Below are positions 1 to 6,726 of a stretch of 16,281 nucleotides of DNA, piece after piece. The DNA is taken from positions 1-16,281 of the forward strand of contig NZ_CANCLE010000087.1 of NCBI RefSeq assembly GCF_947378715.1. Direction: 5' to 3'. Source of the stretch: Phenylobacterium aquaticum. Its GTDB lineage: Bacteria; Pseudomonadota; Alphaproteobacteria; Caulobacterales; Caulobacteraceae. The translations under genes and the position numbers were made by a program. Under the pieces are notes generated by a model. It did not search any database, was not told the origin of the DNA, and saw only the letters and a program-made list of their open reading frames with translations. Position 1 is the stretch's first letter, and every line of letters starts with the position of its first letter.

Positions 1-572
1 CCGGCCCGCACCTGGAAGCCGCCGCCGGCCAGGGGGCTCGCGCCCTCGAAGGGGGTGGAGGTCACCACCGCCCCGCCCGCCGCCTCGATCTCACCCTGCA
101 GGGCCAGCATGTAGCCGTGGCTGTCGAACACCCCGCTCTGCGGAGACAACAGGGCGCCCTCGCAAAAGAGCTCCGGCTCCAGGGCCAGGACCTGGGCCTT
201 GGTCAGATGCGCCATGCCCTCGACGTCATTGGCCAGCGCCTGGTCCATGATCGCGCCCAGCCGGTCGGCCTCCTCGGCGTTGGTGGCCACCACCAGCTTG
301 CCGCAACGGTCATAGGTGACCTTGTGACTGTCGCAGAAGGCGTAGAGGGCCCGGCGGCCCTGGACGCAGAGCCGCGCCTTCAGAGAACCGGTGGGATAGT
401 AGAGCCCACCATGGACCACCTCGGAATTGCGGGCTGAGACCCCCTCGCCGATGATTGGGCCGGCTTCCAGAACCGCTACGGTCATGCCCCGGCGGGACAG
501 GGCGTAACCACAGGCCAGGCCCACGGCGCCCGCCCCCACCACCACTGCGTCAAAATCGAATTCGGCCATCAT
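1..572 (-). CDS. FAD-dependent oxidoreductase, L-2-hydroxyglutarate oxidase-like (partial, 3' end outside window)
   Basis: I translated this frame by hand from the minus strand; it gives 190 residues and runs off the left edge. The N-terminus carries a Rossmann dinucleotide-binding motif GAGAVG at residues 13-18 with the acidic strand end VLEAG (E36), typical of FAD binding. The stretch ARNSEVVHGGLYYPTGSLKA (about 47-66) is the signature of the L-2-hydroxyglutarate dehydrogenase/oxidase group of the DAO superfamily. Known members oxidise L-2-hydroxyglutarate or related 2-hydroxyacids to 2-oxoacids using FAD; the substrate here is inferred only. Two adjacent ATG codons (570-572 and 567-569) could start the protein, and neither has a convincing Shine-Dalgarno sequence. 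The gene is transcribed away from the DUF1963 gene, with 325 bp between them. The missing C-terminal half prevents a firm subfamily call; glycerol-3-phosphate dehydrogenase-like or other DAO-family enzymes are the alternatives. Confidence 0.8.
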   Translation of the reverse strand, partial: MMAEFDFDAVVVGAGAVGLACGYALSRRGMTVAVLEAGPIIGEGVSARNSEVVHGGLYYPTGSLKARLCVQGRRALYAFCDSHKVTYDRCGKLVVATNAEEADRLGAIMDQALANDVEGMAHLTKAQVLALEPELFCEGALLSPQSGVFDSHGYMLALQGEIEAAGGAVVTSTPFEGASPLAGGGFQVRA

Positions 573-762
573 CGGTCGTTAGCCGAAAGTCCCGAACGGC
601 GGAACGGACAATCTTGGCATGGGCAGGTGTCGCGACGTCATAGGCGCGTAGGGTGCGACAATTTCGCCCCTGCCCCTGATCTGGATTGTCCACAGCCCTG
701 GGCCCGAGGGTCTCCAAGCTAGGTTTGCCTACAACTGTATGCTGCTGACGTCCTTTCAGTGC

Positions 763-785
763 GTCGTCCGCCTGTAGTGGACGAC
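763..785. other. Inverted repeat / hairpin
   Basis: GTCGTCC (763-769) pairs perfectly with GGACGAC (779-785). One G-T wobble and one C-G pair extend the stem inward to nine pairs around a five-base loop (CTGTA). No T-run follows on either strand, so it does not look like a classic intrinsic terminator. It lies about 112 bp upstream of the DUF1963 start, and could be an operator, part of a long leader, or chance. Confidence 0.35.
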
Positions 786-882
786 ATCGCCGAGGCTGCG
801 AGGGCGGCGGTCAGGTAGCGGAATATGGAGTTCCTTATTTGTTCTGTTCAGTCCGACCGAAGAATGACATGCTAGGTTGAAT

Positions 883-888
883 AGGAGG
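883..888 (+). promoter_or_regulatory. Shine-Dalgarno site deciding the start of the DUF1963 gene
   Basis: AGGAGG lies 9 bases before the ATG at 898. It falls inside the reading frame if the upstream TTG at 877 is used, so ATG 898 is the better start. Confidence 0.75.
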
Positions 889-897
889 GGCGGCGAC

Positions 898-1758
898 ATG
901 GTGGCTTGGTTAGCGTTCCTCACCGTCATGGCCGCGATGGCCGGTCTCGCGGTCTACTATCAAATCAGAGCCCTGCGGATGGACACTGTCGAGACGCCGC
1001 AGCTGGCGACGCGGACAGCAAATTTCCGTCGCCGAATGACGCGGGCAACCGCTCCTGCCTTGGTGTTGATCGAAGCTGACACCCCCGGCTTTTCGAAGAT
1101 TGGCGGAGCCCCTGACTGGCGGTCGGGATCGTCCTGGCCACAGGGACCGGAAGGACGGCTTGGCTTTTTGTTGCAACTGGATCTCGCTGCAGCACATGAC
1201 GCGGGCGGACCAGATTGGCTGCCAACGACGGGCGGCCTCTATGTTTTCCGCGACGACCGGTGGGGCCTGGCGGACCAGGTCTTGGTGCTCCACCAGCCGC
1301 TGGAAGAACTGGAGACGGCGGTCCCTCCAGGCGATCTGCGGGCCAAGTGGCGCCACCCCGAGCGACGGATCGGCTTCATGAGGCGCATGTCCCGACCAAG
1401 TCTTGAATGGCTGGGCGGCGACATTCGCGAGGTCGACGCCGACGCGTTTGACCGCTTCGATCTCACCGAGGGGGACGGTCCGTCCCACCAGGTCGGCGGC
1501 TATCCGGCCGAGATTCAGGAAACCTGCATGCCGCTTGAGTGCGAGTACGCCAGGCGAAAGCTGCCTTATGATCCCGGCACGGCGACGCCGGCGATCACCA
1601 AGGCGGCACGTGCGTGGCGGCTGCTGGTGCAAATTGACTCAGACCGCGCATTGAAGATGAATTGGGGCGACGGAGGCATGATCTACGTCCTGATCCGCGA
1701 GGCAGACGCGCGCGCCGGCGACTTCTCCAAGACCGTGACGATCACCCAGACCTACTGA
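898..1758 (+). CDS. Membrane-anchored DUF1963 (YwqG-like) protein
   Basis: The protein is 286 residues from the ATG at 898, chosen because AGGAGG sits 9 bases upstream. Residues 3-22 form one hydrophobic segment followed by a basic/polar stretch, which suggests a single N-terminal membrane anchor. The rest is soluble and carries the DUF1963 signatures: a FLLQLDL strand near 90-96, HQVGGYP at 197-203, and MNWGDGGMIY at 254-263 near the C-terminus. DUF1963/YwqG proteins have no established biochemical function, so I assign none. Codon use differs from the neighbours: about 21 of its first 75 codons end in A or T, against about 9 of 77 in the acyl-CoA synthetase gene by hand count, and it uses TTA, AGA and ACA. 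It stands alone as a transcription unit and its stop lies 4 bp from the convergent iorA stop. Late acquisition or low expression could explain the codon use. Confidence 0.8.
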   Translation: MVAWLAFLTVMAAMAGLAVYYQIRALRMDTVETPQLATRTANFRRRMTRATAPALVLIEADTPGFSKIGGAPDWRSGSSWPQGPEGRLGFLLQLDLAAAHDAGGPDWLPTTGGLYVFRDDRWGLADQVLVLHQPLEELETAVPPGDLRAKWRHPERRIGFMRRMSRPSLEWLGGDIREVDADAFDRFDLTEGDGPSHQVGGYPAEIQETCMPLECEYARRKLPYDPGTATPAITKAARAWRLLVQIDSDRALKMNWGDGGMIYVLIREADARAGDFSKTVTITQTY

Positions 1759-1762
1759 TCCG

Positions 1763-4700
1763 TCAGGCGTCCTCCCACTGCGCCCACAGCTTCGTCGCCT
1801 CTGCCCTGGCCTTGACCACGGCCGCGTCCTTCACATGGCCGAAGCCGCGGATCTGTTGCGGGACCTGGGCGATCTGGACGGCCAGAGCGCCGCGTTCCGG
1901 CGTGAAGCCCTTCAGCAGGCGATCGAGGTCGGTCTCGTAGTCGGTGATCAGCTGGCGCTCCATGCGCCGCTCCGCGCTGTGGCCGAACAGGTCGAACGGC
2001 GTGCCGCGCAGGCCCTTCAGCCGGGCCAGCACGGGGAAGCCGAACTCCAGCATCCAACCGCCGAAGGCGATCTTCTTCGGCCGGCCTTGCGCGTCCTTGG
2101 GCGCCAGGATCGGCGGGGCGAGCCAGACCTTGGCCTTGCCGCCCTTGAAGGTCTGGTCGCGGGCGCGGTCGAAGCGGCCGTCCGTGTAGAGCCGGGCGAC
2201 CTCGTACTCGTCCTTATAGGCCATCAGCTTGTAGAGGTTGATCGCCACGGCCCGGGTCAGGGCCTCGGAGCCCTTGAGCGAGACCTGCTCGAGCCGGCGG
2301 CGATAGCGCTCGGCATAGGCGGTGTCCTGGTAGGCGCTCAGCTCGCCGAACCGATGGGTGATCAGGGTGTCGAGCGCCATGGTCTCCGGCGTCGGCGCAT
2401 CGGCCTCGGCCTTGCCGCGCTTGGACGGATCATGGGCCACCTGACGGCCCAGTTCGAAGGCCTGGAGATTGGCCTCGGCCGCCACCCCGTTCAGGCGGAT
2501 GGCGCGATAGAGCGCCCGGCTCGAGACGGGGATCAAGCCCTTCTGCCAGGCGAAGCCCAGCATGATCATATTGGCGTAGATGGCGTCGCCCATCTCGGTC
2601 TCGGCCAGATGGTGGGCCGGGCACTGGTCATAGGCCTTGGCCGCCGCCGCGATCCGGCGCGACATGCTGGAGGAGTCGAAGCGTACGTCCCGGTCGGTGA
2701 CGAAATCGGCGGTGGGGGCGAAGTCCTCGTTGCCGCAGGCGACGGTGCGGTCCTTGGCGTAGAGGGCCAGGGCGTCGGGGCCCGCCGCCGAGAGGATGTC
2801 ACAGGCGACCAGCACATGGGCCGAAGCCGCAGGCACCCGCCCGCCGACCACGGTGTCCTCGGTCTCGCCGATGCGGACATGGCTGAACACCGCCCCGCCC
2901 TTCTGGGCGAGGCCGGTCATGTCGACCACGGAGGCGGCGCGGCCGTCCACATGGGCGGCCATGGCCAGGATCGAGGCGGTGGTCGTCACCCCCGTGCCGC
3001 CAATGCCGGTGAAGACGATGTTGCGCACGCCTTCCAGGGTCTCGAACACCGGCAGGGGCGTGGACTCGGCGGTGAGCGCCGGCATCGCCTTGGCCTGGGC
3101 GTTGCCCGCCCCCTCCAGGGTGATGAAGGAGGGACAGAAGCCGTCGATGCAGGAATAGTCCTGATTGCAGCTCGACTGGTTGATCCGACGCTTGCGGCCG
3201 AACTCGGTGTTCAGCGGCTCGACCGAGACGCAGTTGGAGGCCTTGGAGCAGTCGCCGCAGCCCTCGCAGACCAGGGGGTTGATGAACACCCGCTTCTCGG
3301 CCTGCTCCAGCTTGCCGCGCTTGCGACGGCGGCGCTTCTCGGTGGCGCAGACCTGGTCATAGAGCAGGACCGTGGTCCCGGCCGTGTCGCGCAGCATCCG
3401 CTGCACGGCCATCAGCTCCGAGCGCGGCTTGACCTCGACGCCGGGCGCCAGGTCCCGGACGGCGTCATAGCGGCGGGGATCGTCGGCCACGATGATGGTC
3501 TTGGCCACGCCCTCGGCGGCCAGCTGGCGGGTGATCTGGGCCGGGGTGAAACCGCTCTCGGCCGCCTGGCCGCCGGTCATGGCCACCGCGTCATTGAACA
3601 AGAGCTTATAGGTGATGTGGCTGCCGGCCGCGATCGAGGCGCGCACGGCGAGCGAGCCGGAGTGGTTGTAGGTGCCGTCGCCCAGATTGGCGAAGACATG
3701 GCTTTCCGTGGTGAACGGCGCGGCGCCCACCCAGGTCAGACCCTCGCCGCCCATGTGGCTGTTCAGGTCGGTCTGAGGATCGGAGAAGCTGGCCATGTAG
3801 TGGCAGCCGATGCCGGCCAGGGCGCGGGAGCCCTCCGGCAGGCGGGTCGAGGTGTTGTGTGGGCAGCCGGAGCAGAAGAACGGCTTGCGCTGCTGCTCGG
3901 CGGCCAGGGTCACGGCGGCCATCGAGGCGGCCGACACGCGGCTCAGATAGTCGTGCACCCGGTCCATGTGCGGGCCGGGCGGCAGGCGGTCGGCGATGGC
4001 CAGGGCCACCTCGGCCACCGAGAGCGAACCGAGCTCGGAGAGGAGCGGATGGCCCACCTCGTCGGTCTTGCCGATGATCCGGGGCCGCGCATGGGCCGGC
4101 AGATCATAGAGCACGGCCCGGGCCTGGGTCTCGATCAGCGGGCGCTTGTGCTCGATCACCATCAGAGTCTCGAGGCCGGCGGCGAAGGCCTTCAGCCCCT
4201 GGGGCTCCAGCGGCCAGGGCATGCCGACCTTGTAGATCGAGACGCCGAGGCTGGCGGCCTCCTCGAGGCTGATGCGCATGGCCGCGAAGGCCTCGACCAC
4301 GTCCTTATAGGCCTGGCCCTGGCAGACGATGCCCAGGCGCGGCCGGGCGGCGGGCAGCACGACCCGGTCGATGCGGTTGGCGCGGGCGAAGGCCAGCGCC
4401 GCAGGGATCTTCAGGGTGCGGAGCCGACGCTCCTTGTCCAGCGGCTGGTCCTTCAGCCGGATGCCCAGCCCGCCAGCCGGCATGGCGAAGTTGGTCGGGA
4501 CGGTGATCTGATGGCGATCGAGCCCCACGTCGATGGTGACGCCGGAATCCATGGTGTCGGCCAGAGCGATCAGCCCGACCCACAGGCCGGAAAACCGCGA
4601 CATGGCATAGCCCATCAGGCCGTAGTCCAGCACCTCCTGCACGTCGGCCGGGGACAGGACCGGCATCTCGAAGTCCTGGAAGGCGTATTCCGACTGCGAC

Positions 4701-5167
4701 GGCAGGGTCGAGGACTTGCAGGTGTGGTCGTCGCCGGCCACGGCCAGGACGCCGCCGCGCGGATGGGTCCCGGCGAAATTGGCGTGCTTGAAGGCGTCGC
4801 CGGTGCGGTCGACGCCGGGCGCCTTGCCGTACCACATGCCGAACACGCCATCGAACCGGGCGCCGGGGAACAGGTTCGCCTGCTGGCTGCCCCAGACGGC
4901 GGTGGCGGCGAGGTCCTCGTTCAGCCCCTCCTTGAACACCACCTCGGCGGCCTTGAGATAGGTCTCGGCGCGATGGGCCTGCTGGTCGAGGCCACCGAGC
5001 GGCGAACCGCGATAGCCGGAGACGAAGCCCGCCGTGTTCAGACCTGACCGCTCGTCCAGCCGGCGCTGATCCATCAGGACGCGCAGCAGGGCCTGGACGC
5101 CGGTGATGAAAACCCGGCCCTCCTTGAGCAGAAATTTGTCGTCTAGCGTCACTTCGTTGTGCCGCAT
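1763..5167 (-). CDS. iorA: Indolepyruvate ferredoxin oxidoreductase, fused IorA-type enzyme
   Basis: This 1134-residue protein fuses the subunits that are separate in archaeal IorAB. The enzyme class oxidatively decarboxylates aryl-pyruvates (indolepyruvate, phenylpyruvate) to aryl-acetyl-CoA, passing electrons to ferredoxin; it acts in aromatic amino-acid catabolism in the cytoplasm. The N-terminal domain has SGYRGSPLGG (50-59) and GDDHTCKSST (145-154). The thiamine diphosphate motif is GDG (496-498) with ND at 525-526. A cysteine-rich iron-sulphur segment follows, with C634, C637, C640, C646 and then C667, C673, C678. A gamma-type domain begins with GIGGTGV (721-727). The C-terminal 300 or so residues match the extension typical of the fused proteobacterial form. 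The start is the ATG at 5167 with GGAAGGAA about 6 bases upstream. It is divergent from the AsnC/Lrp regulator, which probably controls it. Physiological substrate preference and electron acceptor cannot be read from sequence. Confidence 0.93.
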   Translation of the reverse strand: MRHNEVTLDDKFLLKEGRVFITGVQALLRVLMDQRRLDERSGLNTAGFVSGYRGSPLGGLDQQAHRAETYLKAAEVVFKEGLNEDLAATAVWGSQQANLFPGARFDGVFGMWYGKAPGVDRTGDAFKHANFAGTHPRGGVLAVAGDDHTCKSSTLPSQSEYAFQDFEMPVLSPADVQEVLDYGLMGYAMSRFSGLWVGLIALADTMDSGVTIDVGLDRHQITVPTNFAMPAGGLGIRLKDQPLDKERRLRTLKIPAALAFARANRIDRVVLPAARPRLGIVCQGQAYKDVVEAFAAMRISLEEAASLGVSIYKVGMPWPLEPQGLKAFAAGLETLMVIEHKRPLIETQARAVLYDLPAHARPRIIGKTDEVGHPLLSELGSLSVAEVALAIADRLPPGPHMDRVHDYLSRVSAASMAAVTLAAEQQRKPFFCSGCPHNTSTRLPEGSRALAGIGCHYMASFSDPQTDLNSHMGGEGLTWVGAAPFTTESHVFANLGDGTYNHSGSLAVRASIAAGSHITYKLLFNDAVAMTGGQAAESGFTPAQITRQLAAEGVAKTIIVADDPRRYDAVRDLAPGVEVKPRSELMAVQRMLRDTAGTTVLLYDQVCATEKRRRRKRGKLEQAEKRVFINPLVCEGCGDCSKASNCVSVEPLNTEFGRKRRINQSSCNQDYSCIDGFCPSFITLEGAGNAQAKAMPALTAESTPLPVFETLEGVRNIVFTGIGGTGVTTTASILAMAAHVDGRAASVVDMTGLAQKGGAVFSHVRIGETEDTVVGGRVPAASAHVLVACDILSAAGPDALALYAKDRTVACGNEDFAPTADFVTDRDVRFDSSSMSRRIAAAAKAYDQCPAHHLAETEMGDAIYANMIMLGFAWQKGLIPVSSRALYRAIRLNGVAAEANLQAFELGRQVAHDPSKRGKAEADAPTPETMALDTLITHRFGELSAYQDTAYAERYRRRLEQVSLKGSEALTRAVAINLYKLMAYKDEYEVARLYTDGRFDRARDQTFKGGKAKVWLAPPILAPKDAQGRPKKIAFGGWMLEFGFPVLARLKGLRGTPFDLFGHSAERRMERQLITDYETDLDRLLKGFTPERGALAVQIAQVPQQIRGFGHVKDAAVVKARAEATKLWAQWEDA

Positions 5168-5244
5168 CGCAAATTCCTTCCTTTTGGGATCCCTAAAGAG
5201 CTTGCAAGATCATACAAGTTCGACGCAATTGCTTACTAAAGGCA

Positions 5245-5270
5245 TGCCCCGACCAACCGGTTCCGGGGCA
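5245..5270. other. GC-rich hairpin in the lrp leader
   Basis: TGCCCCG (5245-5251) pairs perfectly over 7 bp with CGGGGCA (5264-5270) around a 12-base loop that itself contains the palindrome AACCGGTT. It ends 38 bases before the lrp start codon and has no T-run after it. It could be an mRNA structure in the leader or part of a protein binding site. Confidence 0.4.
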
Positions 5271-5297
5271 AGAATGACGCGCATTTGCACCGAGTGC

Positions 5298-5303
5298 AGG
5301 AGG
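5298..5303 (+). promoter_or_regulatory. Shine-Dalgarno site deciding a TTG start for the Lrp regulator
   Basis: AGGAGG is followed after 5 bases by TTG at 5309. The longer frame from TTG 5285 would place this site inside the coding region and has no comparable site before it. Confidence 0.75.
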
Positions 5304-5308
5304 AAAAC

Positions 5309-5806
5309 TTGTCCGAGGCCCTCGACGCCGTCGATGCTAAGATTCTCGATCTTATCCAGCATGACGCAGGATTGTCCGTCGCCGAGATCGCCGACCGGGT
5401 CGGTTTGTCCTCCAGCCCCTGCTGGCGTCGTATCAAGCGCCTGGAAGACGCTGGTGTCATCCAGCGTCGGGTGACCATTCTCGACCGCGAGAAGCTGGGC
5501 CTGAACTTCGAGGTCTATTGCACCGTCAAGCTGTCCCTGCCGACCAAGGACAATCTGGATTCCTTCGAGCAGGCGATCGGCAAGCTTCCGGAAGTGGTGC
5601 AGTGCGCCACGGTGACCGGCGCCGCCGACTATGAGCTGCGGGTGGTGACCCGCGACATGCACGCCTTCGACAATTTTCTGCGCGAGAAGATCCTGGGCCT
5701 GGGCCTGGTGTCCAATATTGAGAGCCGGATCGTCATCCGCTCGGTGAAGAACACCACCGCCGCGCCCTTGGGCCTGATCAGCCCCTATGTGAGCGCCCAA
5801 GGCTAG
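5309..5806 (+). CDS. AsnC/Lrp family transcriptional regulator
   Basis: The protein is 165 residues from a TTG start at 5309, selected by the AGGAGG 5 bases upstream. This is the usual size for the family. Residues 1-60 form the winged helix-turn-helix: an LDAVDAKILDLIQ helix, then SVAEIADRVGLSSSPCWRRI as recognition region, then RLEDAGVIQ. The remainder is the RAM ligand-binding domain, with the VTGAADYELRVVTRD segment conserved in the family. Such proteins are dimers or octamers that sense amino acids or related metabolites and control nearby catabolic genes. Being divergent from iorA, it most likely regulates that gene and itself in response to an aromatic amino acid or its 2-oxoacid; the ligand is inferred. 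The pirin gene follows 50 bp downstream on the same strand and may be co-transcribed. Confidence 0.92.
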   Translation: MSEALDAVDAKILDLIQHDAGLSVAEIADRVGLSSSPCWRRIKRLEDAGVIQRRVTILDREKLGLNFEVYCTVKLSLPTKDNLDSFEQAIGKLPEVVQCATVTGAADYELRVVTRDMHAFDNFLREKILGLGLVSNIESRIVIRSVKNTTAAPLGLISPYVSAQG

Positions 5807-5843
5807 CCAACAGGCGCGCGCCATCCCAAGTTCCCGGGAGCTT
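5801..5843. promoter_or_regulatory. Group of palindromes at the lrp 3' end and before pirin
   Basis: Three palindromes lie within 43 bp: GGCTAGCC (5801-5808), which contains the lrp TAG stop; GGCGCGCGCC (5813-5822); and AAGTTCCCGGGAGCTT (5828-5843), symmetric except for one T/G position. The last ends one base before the pirin Shine-Dalgarno AAGGAG (5845-5850). It could be an operator for pirin or a weak terminator/processing hairpin after lrp. No T-run is present. Confidence 0.4.
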
Positions 5844-5856
5844 CAAGGAGAGCCCC

Positions 5857-6717
5857 ATGATCGAACGCGTCATCGACCAGCGCCGCCGCGATATCGGCGG
5901 CTTCGAGGTGGGGCGTGTCCTGCCTCAGGCCGGCCACCGCATGGTGGGGCCCTTCATCTTCTTCGACCACATGGGTCCAAAGGGGTTCGAGGCGGGGTTT
6001 CCGCGCACGGTCGACGTCCGGCCCCATCCGCACATCGGCCTTTCGACCGTCACCTATCTGTTCGAGGGCCAGATCACCCACCGCGACAGCGTCGGCGTGA
6101 CCCAGGAGATCCGTCCGGGCGAGGTCAATTGGATGACCGCCGGGCGCGGCATCACCCACTCCGAGCGGTTCGAGGACCTGCGGGCCCATGGCGGGTCCCT
6201 GCACGGCATCCAGGCCTGGGTGGCCCTGCCCGACGCGCTGGAAGAGACGGACCCCAGCTTCGCCCATCACGACGCCGCAGATTTGCCGACCTATGAGGGC
6301 GGCGGCATGTGGGCCCGACTGATCGCCGGCAAGGCCTTTGGCGCTGAGGCCAAGGTCAAGACCCACTCGCCGATGTTCTACGCCCACTGGGCGCTGGAGG
6401 CCGGCGCCAAGGCCCAGCTTCCGGCCGAATATCCCGAGCGCGCGGCCTATGTGGCGGCCGGCGAGGTCGAGGTGGACGGCCACACCTACCGAACGGGCCA
6501 GATGCTGGTGTTCAGCCCCGGCGAACCGGTGCTGTTCACCGCCCAGACCCCGGCCATCATCATGCTGCTGGGCGGCGAGCCGGTGGGCCCGCGCTTCATC
6601 GACTGGAACTTCGTGTCCTCGTCCCAGGAACGGCTGGAACAGGCCAAGGCCGACTGGCGGGCCGGGCGGATGAAATTGCCCGACGCCGACGACGCCGAGT
6701 TCATCCCCCTGCCCTGA
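5857..6717 (+). CDS. Pirin family protein
   Basis: The protein is 286 residues, the normal length for bacterial pirins, and starts at ATG 5857 with AAGGAG 6 bases upstream. Pirins are bicupin Fe-binding proteins of the cytoplasm; some have quercetin 2,3-dioxygenase activity and others affect metabolic enzymes. All four metal ligands can be seen: H57 and H59 in VRPHPHIGLSTVTYLFEG, H101 and E103 in GRGITHSERF. These line up with the human pirin ligands H56, H58, H101 and E103. The N-terminal cupin is followed by the pirin C-terminal domain, with FSPGEPVLFTA and IIMLLGGEP near the end. It lies just after the Lrp-type regulator on the same strand, so it may belong to the same regulon. The convergent pgsA stop is 9 bp away. 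Actual enzymatic activity is unknown; metal binding is well supported. Confidence 0.92.
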   Translation: MIERVIDQRRRDIGGFEVGRVLPQAGHRMVGPFIFFDHMGPKGFEAGFPRTVDVRPHPHIGLSTVTYLFEGQITHRDSVGVTQEIRPGEVNWMTAGRGITHSERFEDLRAHGGSLHGIQAWVALPDALEETDPSFAHHDAADLPTYEGGGMWARLIAGKAFGAEAKVKTHSPMFYAHWALEAGAKAQLPAEYPERAAYVAAGEVEVDGHTYRTGQMLVFSPGEPVLFTAQTPAIIMLLGGEPVGPRFIDWNFVSSSQERLEQAKADWRAGRMKLPDADDAEFIPLP

Positions 6718-6726
6718 GCGCCCGGA

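Larger units (their letters stand above)
573..897. other. Intergenic region between divergent genes (325 bp)
   Basis: This is the longest gene-free stretch. It holds the promoters of two divergent genes, but I see no promoter matching a consensus well on both hexamers. The right part (about 825-885) is visibly richer in A/T than the rest of the window. The octamer GCTAGGTT occurs twice, at 718-725 and 871-878; each matches five of seven defined positions of the Caulobacter housekeeping -10 element GCTANAWC, without a good -35. A strong hairpin lies at 763-785 (listed separately). No small ORF with a ribosome binding site was found. Confidence 0.5.
5168..5308. promoter_or_regulatory. Divergent iorA/lrp regulatory region with five 8-bp palindromes
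   Basis: Five perfect 8-bp palindromes fall within 77 bp: GGGATCCC (5186-5193), CTTGCAAG (5201-5208), GCAATTGC (5225-5232), GGCATGCC (5241-5248) and AACCGGTT (5255-5262). A direct repeat CAAG-N6-CAAG (10-bp period, 5205-5218) overlaps the second. On the minus strand TATGAT (5209-5214) is a plausible -10 hexamer for iorA, about 42 bases before its ATG, but no good -35 is visible. AsnC/Lrp proteins often bind arrays of sites between themselves and a divergent target, so this region is the natural operator candidate; that role is inferred. Confidence 0.55.

Noticed and set aside
686..694. TTGTCCACA, one mismatch from a DnaA box
   Set aside because: A single isolated near-match with no A/T-rich unwinding region or further boxes; not evidence for an origin.
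824..880. A tiny ATG frame of about 16 codons upstream of the DUF1963 gene
   Set aside because: No ribosome binding site and no recognisable content; could be chance in an intergenic region.
1835..5047. A 1070-codon open frame on the plus strand antisense to iorA
   Set aside because: It is a shadow of a strongly G/C-biased codon pattern. Its translation is rich in G, H, R and A with no recognisable domain, while the minus strand encodes a complete IorA.
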